Shown: one piece after another, positions 30,340 through 38,897 of the stretch
Layout of the letters: the number at the start of each line of letters is the position of its first letter
Position numbering within the stretch: the first letter of the stretch is position 1
Source: Bremerella sp. P1
GTDB taxonomy: Bacteria; Planctomycetota; Planctomycetia; Pirellulales; Pirellulaceae
DNA length: 64,000 bases
NCBI RefSeq assembly: GCF_028748185.1
Contig: NZ_CP118164.1
Span: forward strand, 2,170,001-2,234,000
Direction: 5' to 3'
The notes under the pieces: model-generated
Database searches by the model: none
The model's input: only the letters and a program-made list of their open reading frames with translations
What the model was told of the DNA's origin: nothing
Program-made: the position numbers and the translations under genes

Positions 30340-30750
30340 GTGAAATTCTCGATCTCAGGCACCGCCTCCAACGGGCTGCCGATCAGCCGACTCGTGGAAC
30401 TTCCCGATGAAGCGGCAGTCCAGGCCTACGCCGACGAGCACCAGATTACCTTGACCCGCGTTCGACCGCTGACTGCCAAACAATCGCTGGTTCACCAGGT
30501 TCCGACGGCCGCTCCAGTAGAGACAGCTGCGGCAAGAGAACAGCGTAGAAAACGAGCGCTCGCCTGCTTCTTCGGCGGGTGGCTTTGCCTGGTGGGCGGA
30601 TCGGCCTGCCTGTTTGCTCCCCAGCCCTATCTGGGCATCCTCCAATTCTTTCCACTCGCGCTCTTTCTCTTCTTCCTCGGAGCGATTTACTATCCGTGGA
30701 GTGGCCCGCTGCCAGAAGCGGAAGACGAAGAACGGCAGCCGACACCATAA
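30340..30750 (+). CDS. Two-helix membrane protein of unknown function
   Basis: A 136-residue protein starting with GTG at 30340. The N-terminal 60 residues look like a small soluble alpha/beta domain ('VELPDEAAVQAYADEH'). A basic stretch follows, then two helices (about 75-92 and 97-116) and an acidic tail. No known family. It closely follows the TPR gene. Confidence 0.6.
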   Translation: MKFSISGTASNGLPISRLVELPDEAAVQAYADEHQITLTRVRPLTAKQSLVHQVPTAAPVETAAAREQRRKRALACFFGGWLCLVGGSACLFAPQPYLGILQFFPLALFLFFLGAIYYPWSGPLPEAEDEERQPTP

Positions 30751-30805
30751 GCACACTTCGCCATCGAATCAACGAAGCACCGATCGTTAGGCCAATGCGA
30801 ATTAA

Positions 30806-31027
30806 CTGACCTGCCCCGACTCCGACACCGTCCAGCTCTGGTCGCGGCAAGAGTCGATCTCCAGCGCCCACAAAGGAGGCGTCAACGCCTGCATGGCCGA
30901 TGCCTCGGTCCAGTTCAGCTCCGAAACGGTCGAATGGGCCTACGGCGGCGACGGCGACACGGTCAAGAACACCGTGATGGAACGCCTGGCCGCAATCAAC
31001 GATGGCCAGCCGGTAGGTGAGTACTAA
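30806..31027 (+). pseudogene. Decayed DUF1559 gene: only the C-terminus remains
   Basis: In one frame, after a TAA at 30803-30805, 73 codons match the DUF1559 C-terminus: 'SSAHKGGVNACMADASVQF', 'SSETVEWAYGGDG' and a terminal 'INDGQPVGEY' before the stop. The prepilin N-terminus and the whole middle domain are missing and not found in the other frames upstream. No start codon with a ribosome site precedes it. A hairpin still follows. This is best read as a deletion remnant of a fifth DUF1559 gene. Confidence 0.8.
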
Positions 31028-31049
31028 TCTGGGTGTACCGCCGTATCGT

Positions 31050-31080
31050 CAAGAAGGCCTAACGCTTCGGGGCCTTCTTG
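31050..31080 (+). terminator. Hairpin behind the DUF1559 remnant
   Basis: A perfect 10-bp stem, CAAGAAGGCC with GGCCTTCTTG, over an 11-nt loop, without a T-run. It is probably the old 3' end of the lost gene. Confidence 0.55.
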
Positions 31081-31102
31081 GCGGAGGCGGTAGCTGCAGA
31101 GA

Positions 31103-31531
31103 TCAACCATTCATCACGAACGTATAGATGAGCCCGGTGACCCATGTCAGTCGCCGTCCGAACACAATAAAACTTCCACCAACGGCCGCCAGGAGAAGGC
31201 ATGTTGCAGACATCACATCGAAACAGAGTTCTAGCGAGCCCAGGCCACTCAGTAAGAATATCACAGCGAGTACTAACCCCACGACACCGCCAAACGCCGC
31301 TCCGATCAGCGCGCCAACCGTTCGATAGCAAACGTGATAAATCAACGGTTCCATCTCCTGGCCGCCATTCTTATCAAGCCATTCAAACGTATCGATTACA
31401 GCTACGAACGATCCCACGAAGCAGAGGAGTCCGATCCCAATCAGCTCCATGTGCGGATACAGAAAGAACGTGATCAAGCACCCGGCTTGAAGCAAGAGAA
31501 CGTCGGTGATTGAGATCTGTCTGGCGTTCAC
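31103..31531 (-). CDS. Small polytopic membrane protein of unknown function
   Basis: A 142-residue protein with about four membrane helices (about residues 8-25, 29-46, 71-95, 105-130) and a Gly/Val-rich third helix. The only polar loop is 'DTFEWLDKNGGQEMEP'. No known family. Convergent with the DUF1559 remnant. Confidence 0.6.
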   Translation of the reverse strand: MNARQISITDVLLLQAGCLITFFLYPHMELIGIGLLCFVGSFVAVIDTFEWLDKNGGQEMEPLIYHVCYRTVGALIGAAFGGVVGLVLAVIFLLSGLGSLELCFDVMSATCLLLAAVGGSFIVFGRRLTWVTGLIYTFVMNG

Positions 31532-31732
31532 AGAATCTTACTCCGTTATCCAAGAGTTGCTCGCGAGGGGATCAATTTCATTCTCCGATCCTGTTATGGT
31601 GTTCGATTCACCTACTAATTCCTTGGTGTAGCGGTGGCCCTACCGCTCAACTCACCTACCCTCAATTGCCGATATCCCGTAAAAGAAACGCTTTTCCTCG
31701 ACCAACTCCACAAACCACCCCAGCTTCCACGG

Positions 31733-32422
31733 ATGGAAACCTCACTTCACAAAGCTCTGAAAGCCCATTACGCCGGGAAGAAGGCCGAGACGGAAGTTCG
31801 GCTGGGGCGGTATATCATCGATGCCGTTTCTCGCGGGCAGTTGATTGAGGTGCAGTGGTCGGGGCTGGCCGCGATTCGGGATAAGATTCGGACCCTGTGC
31901 GACGATCACAAGGTGCGGGTCGTGAAGCCAATTGTGGCTCGGAAGAAGGTCGTTCGCCGCGATAAAAAAGGGGGCGAGATCGTTTCGGCTCGCTACAGCC
32001 CCAAGCGGTGCGACCTGTACAGCGTGTTTGAGGAACTGGTCCACTTCACCAATGTCTTCCCGCACGAGAACCTCACGCTCGAGATTCCGCTGGTCGAGAT
32101 CGAAGAGATCCGCTACCCCGGGCACGGCAAGCGGCGGCGAAAGCGCGAGAACGATTTCGTCGTGGAAGATCAGATGCTGACCGAGATCGTCTCGGCCCAT
32201 CGCTTCAAAAAAGCGTCGGACCTGGCAAAGCTGCTGCCGGCCGGTCTACCCAAGCAGTTTCATACCGGCGACGTCGCGGAAGGGCTGCAGCGACCACGCT
32301 GGATCGCTCAGAAGATGCTCTATACGCTGCGAAAGACCGGCGCTTTGGGTGTGGTCGGCAAGGAAGGCAACGCGATTTTGTATCAGAAGCAGACGCGCCG
32401 GGCCCGCAAAAAAGCCGCCTAG
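31733..32422 (+). CDS. Unknown protein with PD-(D/E)XK-like core and possible winged helix
   Basis: A 229-residue protein starting at the ATG at 31733. Residues 18-41 read ETEVRLGRYIIDAV...LIEVQ, that is an acidic residue, then Asp30, then Glu39-x-Gln41 on consecutive beta-type segments. This spacing fits the PD-(D/E)XK nuclease core, with Gln in place of Lys as in some members. Central residues 85-150 include 'SPKRCDLYSVFEELVHFTNV' and 'RYPGHGKRRRKRENDF'. Residues 175-225 look like a winged helix. I recall similar uncharacterised proteins from planctomycetes (DUF8091-like). Nuclease activity is inference only. There is no strong ribosome site. Confidence 0.75.
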   Translation: METSLHKALKAHYAGKKAETEVRLGRYIIDAVSRGQLIEVQWSGLAAIRDKIRTLCDDHKVRVVKPIVARKKVVRRDKKGGEIVSARYSPKRCDLYSVFEELVHFTNVFPHENLTLEIPLVEIEEIRYPGHGKRRRKRENDFVVEDQMLTEIVSAHRFKKASDLAKLLPAGLPKQFHTGDVAEGLQRPRWIAQKMLYTLRKTGALGVVGKEGNAILYQKQTRRARKKAA

Positions 32423-32524
32423 AGCCGCTCTCAGAATTCCTGGCAGTTCTTTAAAACCGGACGCCTGGGAGATTCGTCTCACTGAAGAACAGGCTATGTA
32501 CTTCTTCGCTTGGGAGACTCCCCC

Positions 32525-34852
32525 ATGACCCGGACAGCACTTCTCGCAACTTCTTTTCTGACAGCACTTTGTCTCGCATTTTCGGCCAGCGTGGCAACGG
32601 CCCAGGGGGTGATCGTGATCCATCACCCGCACCCGCATCCCCTGCCCCGACCGATTCCACGGCCCCGACCGGCCCCTCAGCCGGAGCTTTCGTACAAGAT
32701 CTCGAAGCTGGAGGTGAACGCGAACATCAAAGACCAAGTCGCGCAAGCACAAGTAGCCCAAGAGTTTACCAATACCGGCAGCCGCCAGATGGAGGTCTCA
32801 TTCCTCTTTCCGCTGCCCTACGACGGGGCGATCGACAGCCTGACGCTGATGGTTGACGGCAAGGAATACCCAGCCAAGCTGCTGCCGAAGGATAAAGCCC
32901 GAGCGGTTTACGAATCGATCGTACGCTCGAACAAGGACCCGGCTCTGCTGGAATGGACCGGCACCGGCATGTTCCAGACAAGCGTCTTCCCGGTTCCCGC
33001 CGGGGCGAGCCGCGAGGTGAACATCACCTATTCGCAGCTGCTGAAGAAGGATGGCCGGCTGACCGACTTCCTCTTCCCGCTGTCGACGGCCAAGTACACC
33101 GACAAGCCCGTCGAGAAGGTCAAGGTTCGCCTGGCGATTGAAGCAAGCCAAAAGCTGAAGAGCATCTACAGCCCCACGCACGAGGTCGACATTAGCCGCA
33201 ACGGCAACAAGCGAGCCGTCGTCAAGTTCGAGAAAGAGAACTACATCCCCAGCAACGACTTCCGCCTGTTCTTCGAGAGCAACAACCAGAAGCTTTCGGC
33301 CAGCGTGCTCAGCTACCGGCCCAGCAAGCATGAAGAAGGCTTCTTCCTGATGCTCGCATCGCCACCTCCGCGTGACGAGAAGGCCGAGGCAGTGAAGAAG
33401 ACCGTCCTGTTCGTCGTCGATCGCTCTGGCAGTATGAGCGGCGAGAAGATGGACCAGGCTCGCGAAGCCGCCAAGTACGTGCTGAATCATCTGAACGAGA
33501 AAGACCTGTTCAACATCATCGCCTACGACAGCGATGTCGAAAGCTTCCGACCTGAACTTCAGAGCGCCGACAAGAAGAGCGTCACCGAGGCGATTGGCTT
33601 TGTCGATGGACTGTACGCCGGCGGAAGTACCAACATCAACGGCGCGCTCACGTCGGCCATGAAAATGGTGCAGGACGACGATCGCCCCTGCTACATCTTG
33701 TTCCTTTCCGACGGTCGCCCAACGCACGGCGAAACGAACGAGATGAAGATCGTCGAGAACGCCAAGAGCAACAACACCTACGATGCCCGGATGATCAACT
33801 TCGGAGTTGGCTTCGATGTGAACAGCCGCCTGATGGATCGACTGTCACGTGAGATCAAGGGACAAAGCCAGTACGTTCGTCCTGATGAAGACCTGGAAGA
33901 ACACGTGGCTCGCCTGTACCGCAAGATCAACGCCCCGGTCATGACCAACGTGAAGATCAAGTTCGACCTGGAAGATGGCGGACAGAACTTCGTCAATCGA
34001 TTGCTGCCTAAAGAAGTGGTCGACTTGTTTGACGGAGAACAGTTAGTCCAGGTGGGACGGTACAAGAAGGCAGGCAAAGCCAAAATTACGATCACCGGCA
34101 CGGTGAATGGCGAAAAGGAAAAGTTCGACTTCGGTGCTGACTTTGTCAAAGAGAGCAACGATCAGTCGAACGCGTTTGTTGAGAAGTTGTGGGCCATTCG
34201 CCGCATCGGTGAGATCATCGATCAAATGGACCTGCACGGCAAGAACGACGAGTTGATGACTGAACTGGTAAAGCTTTCCACCGATCACGGCATTTTGACG
34301 CCGTACACCAGCTTCCTGGCCGACGAGAACCAATCGGTTCGAGAACTGGCCGACGCTCGCTTCGGTGGCAGCATGAGCCTGAGTCGCTTGCGAGCCGAAA
34401 CCGAGAAGCTGGCCGAAACGTCAGGCCGATCAGCGTTCCTGCAACGTGGCTTCAAGCAGCGATATCAGAACGCCCAGAATGCACCAGCGGCTGAGTCTGC
34501 TCCGGCAGCGAAGGCCGGGGCTGATCGAGCCAGTGGGGTCAGTGGCATGGCAGCCGGTGGCTTTGGAATCGCCGTTGAGGATACGGAAACGGATGAGGTC
34601 AGGGTGGTCGAGTCGGTTCGCAACGTCGGCAACAAAACCCTCTTCTTCCGCGACAATATGTGGATCGACGAAGAGTCGGCCGAAAAGCTGATCAAGAACA
34701 AGACCGAGATCGTCGAAATCGAGCGATTCAGCAAGGAGTACTTCGAGCTGGTCGCCAAGAACTCCAAGGAGGAAAACCAGGTGCTATCACAGCAGCGAGC
34801 CGACGAGACACTGATGGTCTGGCTGCGTGGCAAGAACTACCTGATCAAGTAA
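32525..34852 (+). CDS. Exported VIT and von Willebrand A domain protein
   Basis: A 775-residue protein from the ATG at 32525, with GGGAGA upstream. A signal peptide (1-27) is followed by a His/Pro/Arg-rich linker (31-52). A VIT domain (about 55-185) precedes a vWA domain (about 290-470) with an intact MIDAS motif DRSGS at 299-303. The C-terminal part includes an Ala-rich segment (about 650-680). The VIT-vWA order is that of inter-alpha-trypsin-inhibitor heavy chains and is common in planctomycetes. It should bind metal-dependent protein partners outside the cytoplasm. A terminator follows. Confidence 0.93.
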   Translation: MTRTALLATSFLTALCLAFSASVATAQGVIVIHHPHPHPLPRPIPRPRPAPQPELSYKISKLEVNANIKDQVAQAQVAQEFTNTGSRQMEVSFLFPLPYDGAIDSLTLMVDGKEYPAKLLPKDKARAVYESIVRSNKDPALLEWTGTGMFQTSVFPVPAGASREVNITYSQLLKKDGRLTDFLFPLSTAKYTDKPVEKVKVRLAIEASQKLKSIYSPTHEVDISRNGNKRAVVKFEKENYIPSNDFRLFFESNNQKLSASVLSYRPSKHEEGFFLMLASPPPRDEKAEAVKKTVLFVVDRSGSMSGEKMDQAREAAKYVLNHLNEKDLFNIIAYDSDVESFRPELQSADKKSVTEAIGFVDGLYAGGSTNINGALTSAMKMVQDDDRPCYILFLSDGRPTHGETNEMKIVENAKSNNTYDARMINFGVGFDVNSRLMDRLSREIKGQSQYVRPDEDLEEHVARLYRKINAPVMTNVKIKFDLEDGGQNFVNRLLPKEVVDLFDGEQLVQVGRYKKAGKAKITITGTVNGEKEKFDFGADFVKESNDQSNAFVEKLWAIRRIGEIIDQMDLHGKNDELMTELVKLSTDHGILTPYTSFLADENQSVRELADARFGGSMSLSRLRAETEKLAETSGRSAFLQRGFKQRYQNAQNAPAAESAPAAKAGADRASGVSGMAAGGFGIAVEDTETDEVRVVESVRNVGNKTLFFRDNMWIDEESAEKLIKNKTEIVEIERFSKEYFELVAKNSKEENQVLSQQRADETLMVWLRGKNYLIK

Positions 34853-34884
34853 CTCCTTGTTAACAAACTCAGGAAAGTAGAGTG

Positions 34885-34920
34885 AGAGCCCCAGTTGGTG
34901 AACCGACTGGGGCTCTTTTC
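34885..34920 (+). terminator. Rho-independent terminator of the VIT/vWA gene
   Basis: A 15-bp stem, AGAGCCCCAGTTGGT with ACCGACTGGGGCTCT (one wobble), loop GA, followed by TTT and C. Confidence 0.9.
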
Positions 34921-34985
34921 GTAGGAAGCTTTCCTGCGGATTGCACATTGTTCGTTATTTTTTGTTCCCAAGAGATTTCCTCCAG

Positions 34986-35013
34986 TTGACGCCTACAAAA
35001 AACGATACATACT
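34986..35013 (+). promoter_or_regulatory. Candidate promoter of the pgs operon
   Basis: TTGACG at 34986-34991 and CATACT at 35008-35013 with a 16-bp spacer, the best sigma-70-like pair between the preceding terminator and pgsB. It would give a leader of about 200 nt. Confidence 0.35.
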
Positions 35014-35153
35014 TCCGAAATCGACAGCGGACCGTATTTCTAAGAGGGCCTCTTCCCTCCCCAAAATCGGTCTGGCTCAGACGCGTTTCAGGCGGAACGG
35101 GTCGATCGTTCTCGCGGTGATTTCCAGCACGCACCAGTGCTTAGTGGTAGGTC

Positions 35154-35220
35154 GGTCCTCGGGATGACCCTTGCCACGAACCGTGACTCTCCGAGGACCT
35201 TTAGGCGCTTCCGGCGCCTA
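35154..35220 (+). promoter_or_regulatory. Two stem-loops in the 5' leader of pgsB
   Basis: Stem one is GGTCCTCGG (35154-35162) with CCGAGGACC (35191-35199), nine perfect pairs over a 28-nt loop. Stem two is TAGGCGC (35202-35208) with GCGCCTA (35214-35220), seven pairs and loop TTCCG. It ends five bases before the pgsB ATG at 35226. No Shine-Dalgarno is free in this leader. It could control translation, or stem two could simply stand where a ribosome site is expected. Confidence 0.5.
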
Positions 35221-35225
35221 GGCCC

Positions 35226-36419
35226 ATGGCAACGATTGTTCTATTGATCACCACCGGTCTATTGATCGGGTACGGGATCTGGGAGCTGTACCGGCATCGG
35301 CTGCAACTCGCCAAAATTCCCATCCGCGTGCATGTAAACGGCACCCGCGGCAAATCGAGTGTGGCTCGGCTGATCGCGGCCGGCCTGCGTGCTTCCGGCA
35401 TGCGAACGTGCTGCAAAACAACCGGTACGCTTCCCCGGATGATTGTTCCCAGCGGAACCGAGTACCCGGTCTTTCGCCCGTCGAAGGCGAACGTGATCGA
35501 ACAGGTCCGCATTGTCGACATGGCCGTCGAGTTTGAAGCGGAAGCGCTGGTCATCGAGTGCATGGCCCTACGTCCGAACTTGCAGTGGCTGTGCGAAAAT
35601 AAACTGGTTCGCGCCACGCACGGCGTGATTACCAATGCCCGCGAAGATCACCTCGACGTGATGGGTCCGACCGAAAAGGACGTGGCCTGGGCGCTGGCTG
35701 GCATGGTGCCGGTGAAATCCAAACTGTTCACTGCCGAGCGCGACCATCTGGATGTTTTCGAGCATGCCAGCAATGACCGCTCAACCCAGCTGATCGCCAT
35801 CACCGAAGAAGACGTCGAGCAGATCACACCGCTCGACCTGGCTGGCTTTATGTACGTGGAACATGCCGAGAACGTGGCGTTGGCCTTACGTGTATGTGCC
35901 GACCTGGGCGTCGATCGCGCCACGGCACTGCGGGGCATGTGGGAAGCTAAACCCGACCCAGGTGCGATGACCGCTCACGAGATGGATTTCTTTGGCCGCA
36001 ACATTCACTTCGTTAACGGTTTCGCCGCCAACGATCCGGAATCGACCGAACGCATTTGGAAGATGGCCCTGGAAAGATATCCAGAAGTGGAACGCCGCGT
36101 GATGGTGGTCAACTGTCGGCAAGACCGGCCTGACCGCTCGCAGCAGTTGGGTCAGTCGGTCACCAATTGGCCGCCGGCGGACTACTACGTGCTGATCGGC
36201 ACCGGCACCTACATCTTCGCCAAGACCGCCACGGAAGCAGGTATCGATCCGCTGAAGCTGGTGTTCGCCGAAGACCTGCCGGCGCCTGACATCTTTGAGA
36301 CCCTCTTGGAGTACTCAGGCAAAACCTCGCTGATCATGGGGATCGCAAATATTGGTGGCGTCGGCCTCGACGTCGTTCGCTACTTCGCAAATCGCAGTAC
36401 ACAGAAGACTTTTAAATGA
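35226..36419 (+). CDS. pgsB: Poly-gamma-glutamate synthase subunit PgsB (CapB)
   Basis: A 397-residue ATP-dependent amide ligase of the Mur-ligase type. One N-terminal membrane helix is followed by a P-loop 'VNGTRGKSSVARL' (about 37-49), 'TGTLPRMI', 'NAREDHLDVMG' and 'NCRQDRPDRS'. It adds glutamate to the growing poly-gamma-glutamate chain at the inner membrane. The length and motifs match Bacillus PgsB. It overlaps pgsC by ATGA, which indicates coupled translation. A structured leader precedes it. Confidence 0.95.
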   Translation: MATIVLLITTGLLIGYGIWELYRHRLQLAKIPIRVHVNGTRGKSSVARLIAAGLRASGMRTCCKTTGTLPRMIVPSGTEYPVFRPSKANVIEQVRIVDMAVEFEAEALVIECMALRPNLQWLCENKLVRATHGVITNAREDHLDVMGPTEKDVAWALAGMVPVKSKLFTAERDHLDVFEHASNDRSTQLIAITEEDVEQITPLDLAGFMYVEHAENVALALRVCADLGVDRATALRGMWEAKPDPGAMTAHEMDFFGRNIHFVNGFAANDPESTERIWKMALERYPEVERRVMVVNCRQDRPDRSQQLGQSVTNWPPADYYVLIGTGTYIFAKTATEAGIDPLKLVFAEDLPAPDIFETLLEYSGKTSLIMGIANIGGVGLDVVRYFANRSTQKTFK

Positions 36420-36907
36420 CGGGAATTATTACAGTTGCCATTGGGGTTGGCCTGGCAGTCAGCCTCATATTTTCCGAACTCTTCGGACTGGCCGCCGGCG
36501 GTATGGTGGTGCCAGGTTACTTTGCGTTGTTCTTGGATCAGCCGATCAACATCAGCATGACGGTCGTGGCCTCGCTGCTGACGTTCTTTCTGATTCACCT
36601 ACTTTCCAACATCGTCATCGTGTACGGCAAACGCCGCACTGTGCTGATGATTCTGGCTGGTTTTCTCGTGCGTTCGCTGTTCGATGCCTTGCCGGTTTGG
36701 GCGCTCGCTCCACTGCAATCGCTGCAACTCCAGCAGCCGCTGGAAACGGCCGAGCCTGTCCAGGTAATCGGTTACATCATTCCCGGTTTGATCGCCATCT
36801 GGCTCGATCGCCAAGGGGTAGTGGAAACGCTGAGCGCTCTGTTTATCGCCTCGACCGCGATTCGTCTGATCCTTATTCTCGCTTTCGGTACGGAACTCCA
36901 TCTGTGA
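36416..36907 (+). CDS. pgsC: Poly-gamma-glutamate synthase subunit PgsC (CapC)
   Basis: A 163-residue integral membrane protein with about five helices, including 'GLAAGGMVVPGYFALFLDQP', which is typical of PgsC. Together with PgsB it forms the membrane-bound synthase core. It overlaps pgsB at its start and the PgsW gene at its end (GTGA). Confidence 0.93.
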   Translation: MTGIITVAIGVGLAVSLIFSELFGLAAGGMVVPGYFALFLDQPINISMTVVASLLTFFLIHLLSNIVIVYGKRRTVLMILAGFLVRSLFDALPVWALAPLQSLQLQQPLETAEPVQVIGYIIPGLIAIWLDRQGVVETLSALFIASTAIRLILILAFGTELHL

Positions 36908-38046
36908 AGAAGATTTATTGGCGTCCTAAAACAGTTTCACGCACGGCTCTCACGCTGATCGCCTCGGTCGCCGTGGCCGGGCTGGCAATCGTCGAGAATG
37001 TGCGTGTCGAGCGGAAGACTCGCTACTTCGAAGAAAAGCTGGCGGCTACCGAACTGGCGGCCCGCGGCATGGAACAGCTGTACCTGACCCGCGTCGAACT
37101 AGGTTACGCGATCGATCCTACGCTCGATCCCGGACGCAGTGGTATGGTCGGTCTGACCAATTCGCCGGTGACCAGCATGGTTGGTGACTTACCATCAAAG
37201 CTGGCGTCGGCCAACCCGAACTTCGCAGCGATCTTTGTCGACATGCTCAAAGAGACTGGCGTCCAAGACGGAGACGTCGTCGCGGTGGGCATCAGCGGTT
37301 CGTTCCCTGCATTGAACCTCTGCATGTTTTCGGCCTTGGAAACACTAGGCGCCAAACCGATCGTGATCGCTTCAGGCAGCAGTTCGCAGTGGGGTGCCAA
37401 CATTCCGGAACTGCTGTGGATCGACATGGAACGGATCCTCTACGACGAAGGGATCATTAAGACCCGCAGCATTGCGGCGTCGCTGGGTGGCGACAACGAC
37501 CGAGGTCTCGGCTTGCCGGATAACGGCATTGAGATCATCCGCAAGTCGATCGAGCGGAACAATCTGCCGCTGATCGAGAAACGTGTGAAAGACAGCGCGG
37601 ACGAGCGAATGAAGATTTATCGCCAGAATGCGGCCCAGAAACCGATCAAGTGCTACATCAACATTGGCGGCGGGGTCGTGTCGACCGGACGAGCGTTGGG
37701 GAAAGAATCGTTCAAGACCGGTGTCAATCTGCTGCCGCCACCGAACATCGACCAGATCGACGGCGGCGCCCCGCGATTCATCAAGGAAGGGATTCCGGTG
37801 ATCCACATCGTGAACGCCGCGATGATTGCCGAGCAAAACGGTTTGCCCGTGCCTCCTACCACCTATCCGGAGATCGGCGAAGGGCCGGTCTTTATCGTGA
37901 ACGACTATAACCGTGTTCTGACGGCGATCTTGCTGGTGCTGATCGTCGGCGGTCTGTACGGTTTCATTCGCTCCGACATTGGCTTCCGGCTCTTGCGGGT
38001 GGCTTCGCCGAAGAAGACCAGTGGCCCGCCAGAGCCAATGGTATAA
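36904..38046 (+). CDS. pgsW: Poly-gamma-glutamate system protein PgsW
   Basis: A 380-residue protein starting at GTG 36904, which overlaps the pgsC stop; the frame is open further upstream through pgsC but without homology. An N-terminal membrane helix (about 12-30), a large extracytoplasmic domain with 'VAVGISGSFPALNLCMFSALE', 'ASGSSSQWGAN' and 'INIGGGVVSTG', and a C-terminal helix (about 340-358) match the poly-gamma-glutamate system protein family described from non-Bacillus pgs loci. Its exact role is unknown; it stands where PgsA would be in Bacillus. Confidence 0.85.
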   Translation: MKKIYWRPKTVSRTALTLIASVAVAGLAIVENVRVERKTRYFEEKLAATELAARGMEQLYLTRVELGYAIDPTLDPGRSGMVGLTNSPVTSMVGDLPSKLASANPNFAAIFVDMLKETGVQDGDVVAVGISGSFPALNLCMFSALETLGAKPIVIASGSSSQWGANIPELLWIDMERILYDEGIIKTRSIAASLGGDNDRGLGLPDNGIEIIRKSIERNNLPLIEKRVKDSADERMKIYRQNAAQKPIKCYINIGGGVVSTGRALGKESFKTGVNLLPPPNIDQIDGGAPRFIKEGIPVIHIVNAAMIAEQNGLPVPPTTYPEIGEGPVFIVNDYNRVLTAILLVLIVGGLYGFIRSDIGFRLLRVASPKKTSGPPEPMV

Positions 38047-38065
38047 ACCAATAAGCGCAGCGAGG

Positions 38066-38119
38066 TTGACGCTGAAGGGGGTTGTTGCCGATACTTAGGG
38101 AATTCAAGTTTCCCTAAGT
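38066..38119 (+). promoter_or_regulatory. Candidate promoter with overlapping dyad
   Basis: TTGACG (38066-38071), an 18-bp spacer and GATACT (38090-38095). These are followed by a perfect 10-bp dyad, ACTTAGGGAA with TTCCCTAAGT (38093-38102 and 38110-38119), across the expected start of transcription. The dyad could be an operator for the gene at 38141 or a hairpin closing the pgs operon. Confidence 0.45.
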
Positions 38120-38140
38120 TGATAACCAAAGAGTCGCGGC

Positions 38141-38797
38141 ATGTCCCAGGCCTCTGAATCTCCTGCGAAGCAAACCCACCATCTACGCACCTGGTTGGTG
38201 GTGGGTGCCTGCTTGATCTACTGTGTCCTGCTTCGGGTGCTTCCCTACGTGCTGACGGCTATGGGAGCCCAGCACGACTGGTTTTCGCAAAACTTCCCCT
38301 GGTCGCTGACACCGATTCTGGCGGTCGGCATGTTCGCTGGGGCAATGTTCACTAATCGTTATGCTGCCGCTGGCCTGCTGCTTGCCGCACTGATCGTTAG
38401 CGATCTCGGCATCTGGCTGGCTTCCGGTCACATCGAATGGGCGTTCTACCCAGGCACTCCCTTCAACTATCTCTGCCTTCTCGCGACGATCTTGCTGGGT
38501 TACGTGCTGAGGAACGATCGCAGTTGGATCAAGCCGATCGGCATGGGTGTATTGGCCAGCGTGGCTTATTTTATCGTTTCCAATTTCGGAAGCTGGTTGA
38601 CACTCCAAGAGTACACTAAAGACGTCAGCGGCCTGATTCAATGCTATGTGAGTGCGTTGCCGTTCTATCGAAACCTTCTGGCCGGAACGTGCCTGGGTAG
38701 CGTTGTTCTATTTTGCCCACTGCTGCTCAACGCCCTCGCACCGATCCAAGAGCCAAGCAGCCAACTCGACCAGTCGGGCTCTTCTACCGCCAGGTAG
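38141..38797 (+). CDS. DUF6580-like membrane protein
   Basis: A 218-residue protein with about five to six helices. It carries 'NFPWSLTPILAVGMFAGAMF' and 'NRYAAAGLLLAALIVSDLG', the pattern of DUF6580 proteins, which resemble the substrate-binding (S) components of ECF transporters. No ECF ATPase is nearby. Substrate unknown. It lies between the pgs operon and trkH. Confidence 0.72.
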   Translation: MSQASESPAKQTHHLRTWLVVGACLIYCVLLRVLPYVLTAMGAQHDWFSQNFPWSLTPILAVGMFAGAMFTNRYAAAGLLLAALIVSDLGIWLASGHIEWAFYPGTPFNYLCLLATILLGYVLRNDRSWIKPIGMGVLASVAYFIVSNFGSWLTLQEYTKDVSGLIQCYVSALPFYRNLLAGTCLGSVVLFCPLLLNALAPIQEPSSQLDQSGSSTAR

Positions 38798-38897
38798 ATG
38801 TAGCCAGGCAAGTTGACGATTGGTGGGCGTTGCTTCATAAAGAGAACGCCCCTTTCCGCTTTGTCGCGCTGAACTGTACCTCCGAAGCACTGGTACC

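Noticed and set aside
36352-36903. N-terminal extension of the PgsW frame through pgsC
   Set aside because: The extension is out of frame with pgsC and has no homology; the GTG at 36904 gives the normal PgsW N-terminus with its membrane helix.
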